A stretch of DNA of 64,000 nucleotides, from NCBI GenBank assembly GCA_029862165.1, contig JAOTXU010000010.1:44346-108345 (forward strand), read 5' to 3'. Positions 53,881 to 62,802 of this stretch are shown one piece after another. The number at the start of each line of letters is the position of its first letter. The first letter of the stretch is position 1. The notes under the pieces are model-generated. The model was not told the origin of the DNA and made no database searches. It saw nothing but the letters and a program-made list of their open reading frames with translations. Source of the DNA: Gammaproteobacteria bacterium. GTDB lineage: Bacteria; Pseudomonadota; Gammaproteobacteria; Steroidobacterales; JABDKV01. The translations under genes were made by a program, and so were the position numbers.

Positions 53881-55275
53881 ATGCCGCCGGTTATCGCGAT
53901 CGTCGGCCGGCCCAACGTCGGCAAGTCGACGCTATTTAATTTTCTGACTCGTAGCCGGGACGCCCTGGTTCTGGATCGCCCCGGTCTGACCCGTGATCGT
54001 CAATACGGTTTCGGACGTGTCGGTCCGGTGCCGTACATCGTCGTGGATACCGGTGGTCTCAGTGGCGACGAGGATGGCCTCGATGGCCTCATGGCGCAGC
54101 AAACCCAGCGTGCGCTGGACGAGTCCGACCTGGTTTTCTTCATGGTCGATGCACGCGAAGGACTGACGGCCGCCGATGAAAACGTCGCAACGTTGTTGCG
54201 GCGGCAGGGTTGTGTTGTGCGTCTGCTCGTGAACAAGGCCGAGGGACTAGATGCAGAAATAGCTGCGGCGGAATTTCATTCGCTCGGTAGCGGTGATCCA
54301 ATTGCAGTTTCGGCCACGCACGGCGAACGCGTCAGCGCGTTAATGGATGACGTGCTTGCTGACTACACCGATGAGGAAACCACAGATACCGTTGACGCGG
54401 ATGACGGTATTGCAGTCGCAGTCATTGGCCGCCCGAACGTCGGCAAGTCCACTCTAATCAATCGCCTGATCGGTGAAGAACGCCTGGTCGCCTACGACCA
54501 GCCCGGAACGACTCGCGATAGCGTCGAAGTGCCATTCGATCGAGACGGGCAACACTACACATTGATTGACACCGCCGGTGTACGTCGCAAGGGACGTGTT
54601 AGTGACACGATAGAGAAGTTCAGTGTCATCAAGGCACTTAAAGCGATAGATCGCGCCAATGTTGTAGTCGCTGTCATCGATGCACACGAAGGAGTGACCG
54701 AACAGGATGCCTCGTTGCTCGGGCTGGTCCTGGACCGCGGCCGCGCACTGGTTATTGCGATCAACAAATGGGATGGAATGACATCGAGCGAGCGCAACGA
54801 TGTGCATCGATTGTTGGATGTGAAGTTGCCTTTCATAGATTTTGCGCCCAGGCACTTTATTTCTGCGCTACATGGCAGTGGCGTAGGCAAGCTGCTGGTA
54901 TCGGTGCGCCGCGCTTATCGTGCGGCGACCACCGATCTGGCAACGCCGGCACTTACCGAGTCGCTGGAGGCAGCCTTGATGGCCCATGCGCCACCGATAC
55001 GACGCGGTCGGCGGCCAAAGTTGCGCTACGCACACCAGGGCGGACGAAACCCACCACGGATCGTTATTCACGGTACGCAAGTTGACAGGATTTCAGACGC
55101 TTACAAGCGCTATCTCGCCAATCACTTCCGCAAGGTTTTCGATCTGCATGGGACGCCGGTCAGCATCGAATTGCGCTCCGGCAAGAACCCGTTTGCAGGA
55201 CGGCGCAACAAGTTGACGCCACGCCAGCAAAGAAAACGCAATCAATTGATAAAAAGTCGAAAGCAGCAGAAATAA
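53881..55275 (+). CDS. der: Ribosome-associated GTPase Der (EngA)
   Basis: 464 residues with two tandem GTPase domains and a C-terminal KH-like domain. Domain 1: [36 protein letters not shown]. Domain 2: [46 protein letters not shown]. The KH part ends [25 protein letters not shown]. It is essential for 50S subunit maturation. The ATG at 53881 starts the first GTPase domain without a leader. The in-frame extension upstream overlaps bamB and is rejected. Confidence 0.98.
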   Translation: MPPVIAIVGRPNVGKSTLFNFLTRSRDALVLDRPGLTRDRQYGFGRVGPVPYIVVDTGGLSGDEDGLDGLMAQQTQRALDESDLVFFMVDAREGLTAADENVATLLRRQGCVVRLLVNKAEGLDAEIAAAEFHSLGSGDPIAVSATHGERVSALMDDVLADYTDEETTDTVDADDGIAVAVIGRPNVGKSTLINRLIGEERLVAYDQPGTTRDSVEVPFDRDGQHYTLIDTAGVRRKGRVSDTIEKFSVIKALKAIDRANVVVAVIDAHEGVTEQDASLLGLVLDRGRALVIAINKWDGMTSSERNDVHRLLDVKLPFIDFAPRHFISALHGSGVGKLLVSVRRAYRAATTDLATPALTESLEAALMAHAPPIRRGRRPKLRYAHQGGRNPPRIVIHGTQVDRISDAYKRYLANHFRKVFDLHGTPVSIELRSGKNPFAGRRNKLTPRQQRKRNQLIKSRKQQK

Positions 55276-55343
55276 AACAGGATTTTTCGCGGGCCGCCGA
55301 GTCTGAGATAATGGATATCTTCCGACCAATAAGGGGCGTTCTG

Positions 55344-55958
55344 ATGGATCTACTAAAAATGTTACTTGAGGGCCAGGGTGGCGGGCTGCTCAAACAGGTG
55401 GCTGATAAATGCCAATTGGATGAGAGCCAGGCCGGCTCTGCCGTTTCCGCTTTGTTTCCTTCGCTGGCCGATGGTATGAAAGGCAATATCTCCAAGCCGG
55501 GCGGCCTGGAGGATTTGCTCGGTGCTATTCAATCGGGAAACCACACACGGTACGTGGACAATCCCGCAGAGATTGCCAGCCCGACCGGTATCGACGAGGG
55601 TAACAGTATTCTCGGGCATATCCTGGGAAACAAAGACCGCAGTCGGCAGGTTGCAACGCAAGCGGCACAAAAAACCGGAATCGATGTCGGTATTCTCAAA
55701 TCGATGTTGCCAATGATCGCAGCAGCCATGATGGGCGGAATTTCCGGCAAGGCACAGTCTTCCGGTCTGGGCCGGCAACCGGATATTCCCGGACGTGCCG
55801 GCGGTGCACTGGACCAGATCACCGGTGGCGGTGGCTTTGGTGCCATTCTGGGGAAGATGCTCGATATCAACGCGCCGTCGCAACCTGCGCCAGAACCCGA
55901 GCCCGAACCAAAACGTGGTGGCGGTCTGTTGGATATCGTCGGTAAGTTCTTCAAATAG
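55344..55958 (+). CDS. DUF937 domain protein
   Basis: 204 residues. The N-terminal DUF937/YidB-like region begins MDLLKMLLEGQGGGLLKQVADK and continues with SALFPSLADGMKGNI, SILGHILGNKDRSRQVATQAAQKTGID and LKSMLPMIAAAMMGGISGK. A Gly/Pro-rich linker with a repeated Pro-Glu segment precedes a short final helix (GGGLLDIVGKFFK). The function of this family is unknown. No signal or clear membrane span is seen, although MLPMIAAAMMGGI is hydrophobic. The ATG at 55344 follows AAGGGG at 8 bp. An earlier in-frame ATG lacks a site. Confidence 0.85.
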   Translation: MDLLKMLLEGQGGGLLKQVADKCQLDESQAGSAVSALFPSLADGMKGNISKPGGLEDLLGAIQSGNHTRYVDNPAEIASPTGIDEGNSILGHILGNKDRSRQVATQAAQKTGIDVGILKSMLPMIAAAMMGGISGKAQSSGLGRQPDIPGRAGGALDQITGGGGFGAILGKMLDINAPSQPAPEPEPEPKRGGGLLDIVGKFFK

Positions 55959-55980
55959 CCGGCTCACACCGCTTCTTATT

Positions 55981-56001
55981 CCCTTCCCCTGCGGGGGAGG
56001 G
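55981..56001. other. GC-rich hairpin downstream of the DUF937 gene
   Basis: CCCTTCCCC and GGGGGAGGG make a 9-bp stem (one T-G pair) with a 3-base loop, 23 bp after the DUF937 stop. No T-run follows on the plus strand, so termination is uncertain. The form is like dispersed palindromic repeats, but only one copy was noticed here. Confidence 0.45.
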
Positions 56002-56090
56002 TAATGGTGGCGGCAATATCATATATTCAGGCAGGGAAGCGGCCTCTTTTTCTTGTCTGCGGCGTAATCGTGGATTTTTGGTTTTTCATT

Positions 56091-56103
56091 GGTCAGAATG
56101 ACC
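56091..56103. promoter_or_regulatory. Small palindrome upstream of the MetX-family gene
   Basis: GGTCA-GAA-TGACC is a 5-bp inverted repeat centred about 30 bp before the ATG of the MetX-family gene, in a place where an operator would act. The promoter itself was not clearly identified. Confidence 0.25.
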
Positions 56104-56126
56104 GGCCAGTGAAACCTGGATGACAC

Positions 56127-57227
56127 ATGTCCGGAAACCGTCGACATATCAGTCTCAACAGACCGTTCGCAATGCACCGCGGCGGCGAACTTGACGGTGT
56201 GCGAATCGCATACGAGACCTGGGGCGAGCTGAACAAGCGTCGGGATAACGCTATTTTGCTATTTACCGGTTTATCGCCGTCAGCACACGCGGCGTCGGCG
56301 AGCGAGGATCAATCACCCGGTTGGTGGGAGGACATGATCGGACCCGGCCGGGCAATCGACACGGACCGCTATTTTTTGATCTGCGTCAATTCACTGGGCA
56401 GTTGTTTTGGTACGACCGGGCCGTCGTCGGTGAACCCCGATACCGAGGAAACCTACCGACTGACATTTCCGATTCTCTCGATCGAAGACATCGCGCAATG
56501 CGGTGCGGATGTCATTGAAGTACTGGGTATCGACCAAGTGGCCTATGTAATCGGTCCATCGATGGGCGGCATGTCAGCACTGGCCTTTGCCATGATGCAT
56601 CCAGACCGGGCAGCCGGGTTGATATTGATTTCATCTGCGGCTCGAGCGCTGCCGTTTGCCATTGCCATGCGATCATTGCAACGCGAGATAATTCGTTCGG
56701 ATCCCGAGTGGAATGATGGGCAGTATCAGGGTCACGGCGCAGAGCAGGGCATGCATCTGGCGCGCAAGCTCGGAATGGTCAGTTATCGCTCCGCGGATGA
56801 ATGGAAGCAGCGTTTTGGCCGGGAGCGGGCTCCTGCCGATGAATATCGTCATCCCGATCAGCCTTTTGGTATCGAATTCGAGATCGAGTCATATCTGGAA
56901 CATCATGCGCGCAAGTTCAGCGGCTCGTTTGACGCCAACTGTTATTTGTATCTGTCGCGCGCCATGGATCTGTTCGATGCGGCCGATCACGGTGGGTGCC
57001 TGGAAACCGGTCTGGCCTGTGTCAAGGCCAGCCGTGTACTCATAGTTGGCGTCACTAGTGATATTTTGTTTCCAGTTGAACAGCAACGCGAGCTAGCGGC
57101 GTTACTGCAGGTTCCTGATCGCGAGCTGGTCTTCGAGCAATTGTCATCGAATCAGGGTCACGATTCATTCCTTGTCGATATGGACCGTTTTCGCCCCGTC
57201 TTGAGTCGTTTCCTCAATGCGGGATAA
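56127..57227 (+). CDS. metX: MetX-family homoserine (or serine) O-acyltransferase
   Basis: Alpha/beta-hydrolase acyltransferase, 366 residues. The nucleophile serine is S145 in VIGPSMGGMSALAF. An aspartate follows in VGVTSDILFP and a histidine in SNQGHDSFLVD, completing the triad. LICVNSLGSCFGTTGPSSVNP forms the oxyanion and acyl-specificity region. MetX enzymes acylate homoserine with acetyl- or succinyl-CoA, and some members of the family use serine in cysteine synthesis. The LGSCFG wording rather than LGGC makes the substrate uncertain. metW, its common partner, does not follow. The gene stands alone, converging on the M23 peptidase gene with 168 bp between that hold nothing I recognise. 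Confidence 0.88.
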   Translation: MSGNRRHISLNRPFAMHRGGELDGVRIAYETWGELNKRRDNAILLFTGLSPSAHAASASEDQSPGWWEDMIGPGRAIDTDRYFLICVNSLGSCFGTTGPSSVNPDTEETYRLTFPILSIEDIAQCGADVIEVLGIDQVAYVIGPSMGGMSALAFAMMHPDRAAGLILISSAARALPFAIAMRSLQREIIRSDPEWNDGQYQGHGAEQGMHLARKLGMVSYRSADEWKQRFGRERAPADEYRHPDQPFGIEFEIESYLEHHARKFSGSFDANCYLYLSRAMDLFDAADHGGCLETGLACVKASRVLIVGVTSDILFPVEQQRELAALLQVPDRELVFEQLSSNQGHDSFLVDMDRFRPVLSRFLNAG

Positions 57228-57395
57228 TGTTCTTGCCTAACTGCAGCACGCCGTTTGATACTCAGGTGGCGTGTCGTCCGTTATCCGACACCATTCCCGG
57301 GCCAGCCCATCCGGCTCGGATGACCAGACCTTGTTTTGCGTGGCGTGACAACAGGTCTCATCCTGCCCCAGAGGCTGCTCAGATATGGCCGATCT

Positions 57396-58214
57396 TCACA
57401 AGGATTCCGCTGGCAGGAACAACGTCGGATCGACGCGTGCATCGTTGAGTGTGACGCTCCAGTGCAGGTGCGGTCCGGTTACACGTCCAGTAGCACCGAC
57501 CAGGCCGATGACCTCGCCTTGTTGCACCGTCTGTCCTGGTTCGACTTTGATCTCGCTCATGTGACAGTACATCGTCGTCAGGCCCTGACCATGATCGATG
57601 AATACAGTGTTGCCGTTAAAGAAATAACCGCCGGTTTCACTGATTGTGCCTGATGCTGCAGCTAGTATCGGTGTGCCTTCATCCGCGGCGATGTCCATGC
57701 CGCTGTGCGGGCTTCGCGGTTTGTCGTTAAGGAACCGGCGCAAACCAAAAGGGCTGCTCTGTGGCCCCTGTAACGGTCGTTGCAGTGCTACCTGGACGGT
57801 AGCCTGATCGGTCCACCTTTCCAATGCAGCATTTATGCGTTTGCGTTCCTTGCCGATACGCACCAGGTCTTCAGCGGTCGGATCGACCATGCGTTTGTTC
57901 GTAATGGTCAGACGTTGGGTTTCGTACGCCTTCTTGTCGACGACAAATTTCAATCGCGCACGTGTACCGGCCACGCCTTCCAGCTCGAGTGTTTTCTCGC
58001 CTGCCTTGGTGCCAAGCGTTAGACCTACGATGGCTACACAACGCCCATCGAGCAGCTGCACCATGACACGCTTGCCGTTGTAGGTGGCAATGGGTGCGGC
58101 GCCATCGAGGTCCGGTACTTCCAGTATCGCCACGCCACCGGGAACGGGCGAATGTTGTGGCAGGGCAAGTGCATTGCACGCAAACAACACGAGCAATAGG
58201 CCGATAGTTCTCAT
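57396..58214 (-). CDS. M23-family metallopeptidase (LytM domain)
   Basis: 272 residues. Signal peptide (TIGLLLVLFACNALA), an N-terminal beta region of about 100 residues, and a C-terminal M23/LytM domain (about 160-265). The zinc ligands are visible in PHSGMDIAADEGTPI (His-x3-Asp) and GPHLHWSV (His-x-His), with YFFNGNTVFIDHGQGL and YCHMSEI between. It is expected to cut peptidoglycan crosslinks or serve as a hydrolase activator. All ligands are kept, so it is probably active. The ATG overlaps the xseA stop (ATGA), a tight pairing with a DNA-repair gene. Confidence 0.92.
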   Translation of the reverse strand: MRTIGLLLVLFACNALALPQHSPVPGGVAILEVPDLDGAAPIATYNGKRVMVQLLDGRCVAIVGLTLGTKAGEKTLELEGVAGTRARLKFVVDKKAYETQRLTITNKRMVDPTAEDLVRIGKERKRINAALERWTDQATVQVALQRPLQGPQSSPFGLRRFLNDKPRSPHSGMDIAADEGTPILAAASGTISETGGYFFNGNTVFIDHGQGLTTMYCHMSEIKVEPGQTVQQGEVIGLVGATGRVTGPHLHWSVTLNDARVDPTLFLPAESL

Positions 58215-59611
58215 GATTCTTCCTTGCGGGTTCCGGTTACAGTCGCATCGATGATGCCATGGGCGACCCGGGCTTCAAACGCCGTGCCCGGAGTGAGATC
58301 GTCGGCCTTGCGTACAATCTGTTTTATGCCGTCGTCCCCGGTGATTGAGACGATCGCATAGCCCCGGGCCAGCGTAGCCAATGGGCTGACCGCATCCAGT
58401 GCTCGTGCGGCGACGGACAACCGGGCGTTATAGCCTTCGATAATTGTCTGTGTGGCTGTTTGCAGGTGCCTGCGCGTATTGTATATGCCGTCTGTGAGAC
58501 GCGCGATGCGCTGCGCTGGCGCGACACGGTGCAAATGCGCGCGATACTCGACCAACTGGCTGCGCAGCGCGCCAAGACGATATCGGACATGACCGCTGAG
58601 CCGCTGCTCGAGTTCATCCATGCGCTGATTCTGCTGACGCAACCGTTGTCCCGGATGTTGTACGTCCAACCGACGTGATTGGTGGGCATATTGTTGTCTG
58701 CTGTCGCCGAGTTTTTGTCGGACGGCTGTGACCAGACGATTTGCTGTACCGATCAGACCCCGTTGCCATTCGCGTCGATCCGGAACCAGCATCTCTGCCG
58801 CAGCAGACGGTGTAGGTGCCCGTTGATCGGCCGCAAAATCCGCAATGCTGATATCAATTTCGTGGCCGACACCGCAAATCAGCGGAATGGCGCAGTCGGC
58901 GATGGCGCGTGCGACGGCCTCCTCATTAAAAGCCTGTAAGTCCTCCAGCGATCCACCGCCACGCGTTAACAACAGGACATCACAGTCGGCACGTTTTTCG
59001 GCGAGCTCGATAGCACTCACAATTTCACCGGCGGCCGCCGAGCCCTGCACTGAAACCGGGTAGACCAGCACCGGGATGGCGGGGAAACGACGACGCAGCA
59101 CTTTCAACACATCGCGCAGCGCCGCGCCACTGGACGAAGTAATAATCCCGATGCGTGCCGGCAATGCGGGCAGGTGTTGTTTGCGATCCTGATCAAACAA
59201 GCCTTCGGCAGCGAGTTTTTTCTTCAGCTCCTCGAAGGCACGACGCAATGCGCCCTCACCGGCTTCCTCCATCGATTCGACGTTGAGTTGGTAATCGCCG
59301 CGTGGCTCGTACACGGTCAGTCTGGCACGCACAAGAACCTGAGTACCGTCAGCGGGGCGAAAATCCAGCGCGCGATTGCGCGAGGCAAACATGGCGCACT
59401 TGATCTGAGCCCGATCGTCCTTGAGTGTAAAATAAAGATGTCCCGACGCGGGCTTGCGCAGATTCGACAACTCGCCTTCCACCCAAAGGGTACCGAAACC
59501 GATTTCCAGTTCCTTGCGCACTTCGCGATTGAGACGCGTGATGGTATAGACGTCACGGGTCGGAACGAGGCTCAGTTGCGGGCTGTCTGACGAAGGGTCC
59601 ATGGTGCTCAT
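58211..59611 (-). CDS. xseA: Exodeoxyribonuclease VII large subunit
   Basis: 466 residues. An N-terminal OB domain ([24 protein letters not shown]... IKCAMF) precedes the catalytic core ([87 protein letters not shown]), a long coiled coil (about 290-400) and a C-terminal segment. The GRGGGS-type loop here reads TRGGGS, as usual. It degrades single-stranded DNA with XseB, which is not in the window. The start is ambiguous among four nearby ATG codons. I use the one at 59611. It is divergent from guaB. Confidence 0.95.
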   Translation of the reverse strand: MSTMDPSSDSPQLSLVPTRDVYTITRLNREVRKELEIGFGTLWVEGELSNLRKPASGHLYFTLKDDRAQIKCAMFASRNRALDFRPADGTQVLVRARLTVYEPRGDYQLNVESMEEAGEGALRRAFEELKKKLAAEGLFDQDRKQHLPALPARIGIITSSSGAALRDVLKVLRRRFPAIPVLVYPVSVQGSAAAGEIVSAIELAEKRADCDVLLLTRGGGSLEDLQAFNEEAVARAIADCAIPLICGVGHEIDISIADFAADQRAPTPSAAAEMLVPDRREWQRGLIGTANRLVTAVRQKLGDSRQQYAHQSRRLDVQHPGQRLRQQNQRMDELEQRLSGHVRYRLGALRSQLVEYRAHLHRVAPAQRIARLTDGIYNTRRHLQTATQTIIEGYNARLSVAARALDAVSPLATLARGYAIVSITGDDGIKQIVRKADDLTPGTAFEARVAHGIIDATVTGTRKEES

Positions 59612-59630
59612 GATAGGGCACATCATAAGC

Positions 59631-59647
59631 CACCGGCGTTGCCGGTG
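59631..59647. other. Perfect 7-bp inverted repeat in the xseA-guaB intergenic region
   Basis: CACCGGC and GCCGGTG flank a 3-base loop, 20 bp upstream of the xseA start and about 24 bp before the guaB -35. It could be an operator for one or both genes or a leader stem for xseA. Confidence 0.35.
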
Positions 59648-59670
59648 TTAATTTCTGGCCAAAGGCGGTC

Positions 59671-59699
59671 TTTACGGAAAAAACTCAAGCCCGTAGAAT
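59671..59699 (+). promoter_or_regulatory. Sigma-70 promoter of guaBA
   Basis: TTTACG, a 17-bp spacer and TAGAAT form a clear sigma-70 promoter. Transcription would start near 59706, about 32 bp before the guaB ATG. The AGGT ribosome site follows at 9 bp from the ATG. Confidence 0.6.
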
Positions 59700-59737
59700 G
59701 GCCGGTTAACGTTAGTTCAGGCAGGCAGGTTACCGAT

Positions 59738-61213
59738 ATGCGCGTCATACAGGAAGCACTCACATTCGATGACGTACTGCTTCAGCCTGCTTATTCGGAA
59801 ATACTCCCGCGCGATGTTGATCTCGGTACGAACCTGACTCGAAATATGGCGTTGCGTCTGCCGCTCGTTTCCGCGGCGATGGATACGGTCACCGAATCGC
59901 GGCTCGCGATTACCCTGGCGCAAGAAGGCGGACTGGGTTTTATTCACAAGAACATGACGGCGGTCGCGCAGGCGCGCCATGTGCGGCGAGTGAAGAAGTA
60001 CGAAAGCGGAATAATCACCGACCCGATTACCGTTACACCTGACCAAAGCATAAAGCAGGTAATTGCTCTCACGCGTGAAAAGAACATCTCTGGTGTGCCT
60101 GTGGTCGACGGCAACGAGGTTGTTGGCATCGTAACGCATCGCGATCTCCGATTTGAAACGCAGCTGGATGCGCCGGTTTCGACCGTTATGACGCCGCAGG
60201 AAAAATTGGTTACGGTGCCGGAGAACGCGCCTAAAGAAGAAGTACTGCATTTGCTGCACAAGCACCGCATCGAAAAAGTTCTCGTAGTTGCCGATGGTTA
60301 TCACCTCAAAGGCATGATCACTGTCAAGGATTTTCAGAAGGCGTCGGACTTCCCCAATGCGAGCAAGGACGAGCGGGGCGCACTGAGAGCGGGTGCGGCT
60401 GTGGGTACGGCAGACGACACGCTCGATCGTGTACAAGCCTTGGTCAGCGCAGGAGTTGATGTGATCGTTGTCGATACGTCACACGGCCATACAGTCGGCG
60501 TGTTAGACACGTTGCGGCGCATCCGTGAGGCGTGGCCGGATCTGGCGTTGATCGGTGGCAACGTCGTCACCGGAGACGCAGCTCTAGCATTGATTGAGGC
60601 CGGAGCCGATGCGGTCAAAGTTGGCATCGGACCGGGTTCGATTTGCACAACTCGTGTCGTGGCGGGCGTCGGTATGCCGCAGATTACAGCCATTGCCAAC
60701 GTTGCGTCCGCGTTGGAGGGTACAGGCGTACCGCTAATCGCTGATGGTGGCATTCGTTATTCCGGTGATATTGCCAAAGCCATTGCCGCCGGTGCACACA
60801 CCGTGATGGTGGGCGGCCTGTTCGCCGGTACGGATGAAGCACCGGGCGAAATCGAGTTGTACCAGGGTCGTTCGTATAAAACCTATCGTGGGATGGGTTC
60901 ACTGGGTGCGATGGCGCAACGTCACGGCTCGGTCGATCGTTATTTTCAAGATCCCACGGACGAAATAGAAAAGCTGGTTCCAGAAGGTGTTGAAGGGCGC
61001 GTGCCGTACAAAGGCGCTCTAGTAAATATTGTGCATCAGCTGGCGGGTGGCTTGCGTTCGTCCATGGGTTACACTGGCAGCCCAGATATCGCTACGATGC
61101 GTGAAAGACCCGTCTTTGTCCGGATATCCGGTGCCGGTGTTGTCGAAGGCCACGTGCACGACGTCACGATTACCAAAGAGCCGCCCAACTATCGTTTCGG
61201 GCGTCGTGACTGA
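59738..61213 (+). CDS. guaB: Inosine-5'-monophosphate dehydrogenase
   Basis: Oxidises IMP to XMP, the committed GMP step. 491 residues. N-terminal [24 protein letters not shown], the two-CBS Bateman domain (about 90-205: [16 protein letters not shown]... [10 protein letters not shown]), DTSHGH, the [10 protein letters not shown] strand, and the catalytic loop [17 protein letters not shown] with its cysteine. [30 protein letters not shown] and the flap arginine region RVPYKG follow. The ATG at 59738 follows AGGT. The frame upstream is open but has no family sequence. It is followed 2 bp later by guaA. Confidence 0.98.
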   Translation: MRVIQEALTFDDVLLQPAYSEILPRDVDLGTNLTRNMALRLPLVSAAMDTVTESRLAITLAQEGGLGFIHKNMTAVAQARHVRRVKKYESGIITDPITVTPDQSIKQVIALTREKNISGVPVVDGNEVVGIVTHRDLRFETQLDAPVSTVMTPQEKLVTVPENAPKEEVLHLLHKHRIEKVLVVADGYHLKGMITVKDFQKASDFPNASKDERGALRAGAAVGTADDTLDRVQALVSAGVDVIVVDTSHGHTVGVLDTLRRIREAWPDLALIGGNVVTGDAALALIEAGADAVKVGIGPGSICTTRVVAGVGMPQITAIANVASALEGTGVPLIADGGIRYSGDIAKAIAAGAHTVMVGGLFAGTDEAPGEIELYQGRSYKTYRGMGSLGAMAQRHGSVDRYFQDPTDEIEKLVPEGVEGRVPYKGALVNIVHQLAGGLRSSMGYTGSPDIATMRERPVFVRISGAGVVEGHVHDVTITKEPPNYRFGRRD

Positions 61214-61214
61214 A

Positions 61215-62801
61215 ATGAACATCACAACGCCGGACATCCATGCCGAGCGTATCCTGGTGCTGGATTTCGGTTCGCAATACACGCAGCTCATCGCACGGCG
61301 GGTACGAGAGCAGGGCGTGTACTGCGAGATACTGCCGTGGGACATTAAAGAATCGGCGTTAAGGAAATTCGCTGCGCGTGGCATCATCCTGTCGGGTGGC
61401 CCGGAATCGGTAACTATTGATACGCCACCCAAGGCGCCCGACCTGGTCTACGAGTTGGGTGTACCGGTGCTGGGGATCTGTTACGGATTTCAAACGATGG
61501 CCGCGCAGCTTGGCGGTGTCGTAGCGACGTCGGCCAGAAAAGAGTTTGGTTATGCACGCGTAACTGTGAGTGGCGGCAGCAGTTTGTTGGAAGGCATAGA
61601 AGATCATGCCGATGCACATGGTGCGCCATTGCTGGACGTTTGGATGAGTCATGGTGATCGCGTTGAGAGCCTGCCGCCCGGATTCGAATTGATCGCGGAA
61701 ACCGATAGCGCGCCGTTGGCTGGCATGGCCGACCAGGGCCGCAATTTTTTCGGCTTACAGTTTCACCCGGAAGTAACCCATACCCATCAGGGCAAACGCA
61801 TCCTGCGACGTTTTGTGCGTGATATTTGCGGCTGCCAGGGCTTATGGGGCGCCAGCAACATCATCGACGACTCCATAGCCAATGTACGGGCGCTGGTTGG
61901 CAATGGGAGAGTGCTACTGGGTCTGTCCGGTGGTGTGGATTCCTCAGTAGTGGCGGCCCTGTTGCATCGTGCGATTGGCAATCAACTCACATGTGTCTTT
62001 GTCGACACCGGACTGCTGCGCCACCACGAGGGCGACGAGGTAATGGCGACTTTTGCTGAACACATGGGTGTTCGGATCATACGTGTCGACGCGGAAGATC
62101 GGTTTTTGTCTGCTTTGGCTGGTATCGGTGACCCGGAGGACAAGCGCAAGGCAATTGGACGTATGTTCATCGAGGTTTTTGAGGCGGAAGCGTGCAAGCT
62201 CGAAGGCATCGAATTTCTGGCACAGGGAACGATTTATCCCGATGTCATCGAGTCGGCAGCCGCCGGTACCGGTAAGGCACACGTAATCAAATCGCATCAC
62301 AATGTTGGCGGCCTGCCTGAGCACATGCGCATGACTCTGGTAGAACCGATACGTGAATTATTCAAGGACGAAGTACGTGAGATTGGATTGGAGCTTGGGC
62401 TGCCGTACGATATGGTTTACCGCCACCCGTTCCCCGGGCCGGGTCTCGGTGTGCGAATTCTGGGTGAGGTGAGCAAGGAATACGCGGATCTATTGCGGCT
62501 TGCCGACAATATCTTTATTTCCGAACTGCGCATGGCCGGACTGTACGACAAGGTCAGCCAAGCCTTTGCCGTTTTTCTGCCGGTTCGTTCTGTTGCGGTG
62601 ATGGGTGATGTGCGCCATTACTCGTATGTCATCGCTTTACGCGCCGTCGAAACAGTGGATTTCATGACTGCACGATGGGCGCAACTGCCATATGATTTTC
62701 TCGATCGCGTTTCGAACCGGATTATCAATGAGGTCGATGGTATTTCCCGCGTGACCTATGATATCTCAGGCAAGCCACCGGCGACTATTGAGTGGGAATA
62801 G
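61215..62801 (+). CDS. guaA: GMP synthase (glutamine-hydrolysing)
   Basis: Converts XMP to GMP using glutamine and ATP. 528 residues. Class I glutamine amidotransferase domain: [24 protein letters not shown], the nucleophile cysteine in [15 protein letters not shown], and [11 protein letters not shown] with His and Glu of the triad. ATP-pyrophosphatase domain: the P-loop [25 protein letters not shown], and C-terminal dimerisation domain with [38 protein letters not shown] and the ending KPPATIEWE. All are typical. The stop lies 1 bp from the stop of the convergent kelch gene. Confidence 0.98.
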   Translation: MNITTPDIHAERILVLDFGSQYTQLIARRVREQGVYCEILPWDIKESALRKFAARGIILSGGPESVTIDTPPKAPDLVYELGVPVLGICYGFQTMAAQLGGVVATSARKEFGYARVTVSGGSSLLEGIEDHADAHGAPLLDVWMSHGDRVESLPPGFELIAETDSAPLAGMADQGRNFFGLQFHPEVTHTHQGKRILRRFVRDICGCQGLWGASNIIDDSIANVRALVGNGRVLLGLSGGVDSSVVAALLHRAIGNQLTCVFVDTGLLRHHEGDEVMATFAEHMGVRIIRVDAEDRFLSALAGIGDPEDKRKAIGRMFIEVFEAEACKLEGIEFLAQGTIYPDVIESAAAGTGKAHVIKSHHNVGGLPEHMRMTLVEPIRELFKDEVREIGLELGLPYDMVYRHPFPGPGLGVRILGEVSKEYADLLRLADNIFISELRMAGLYDKVSQAFAVFLPVRSVAVMGDVRHYSYVIALRAVETVDFMTARWAQLPYDFLDRVSNRIINEVDGISRVTYDISGKPPATIEWE

Positions 62802-62802
62802 G

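Noticed and set aside
55981..56001. Rho-independent terminator after the DUF937 gene
   Set aside because: The stem is strong but no T-run follows on either strand, so I list it only as a hairpin.
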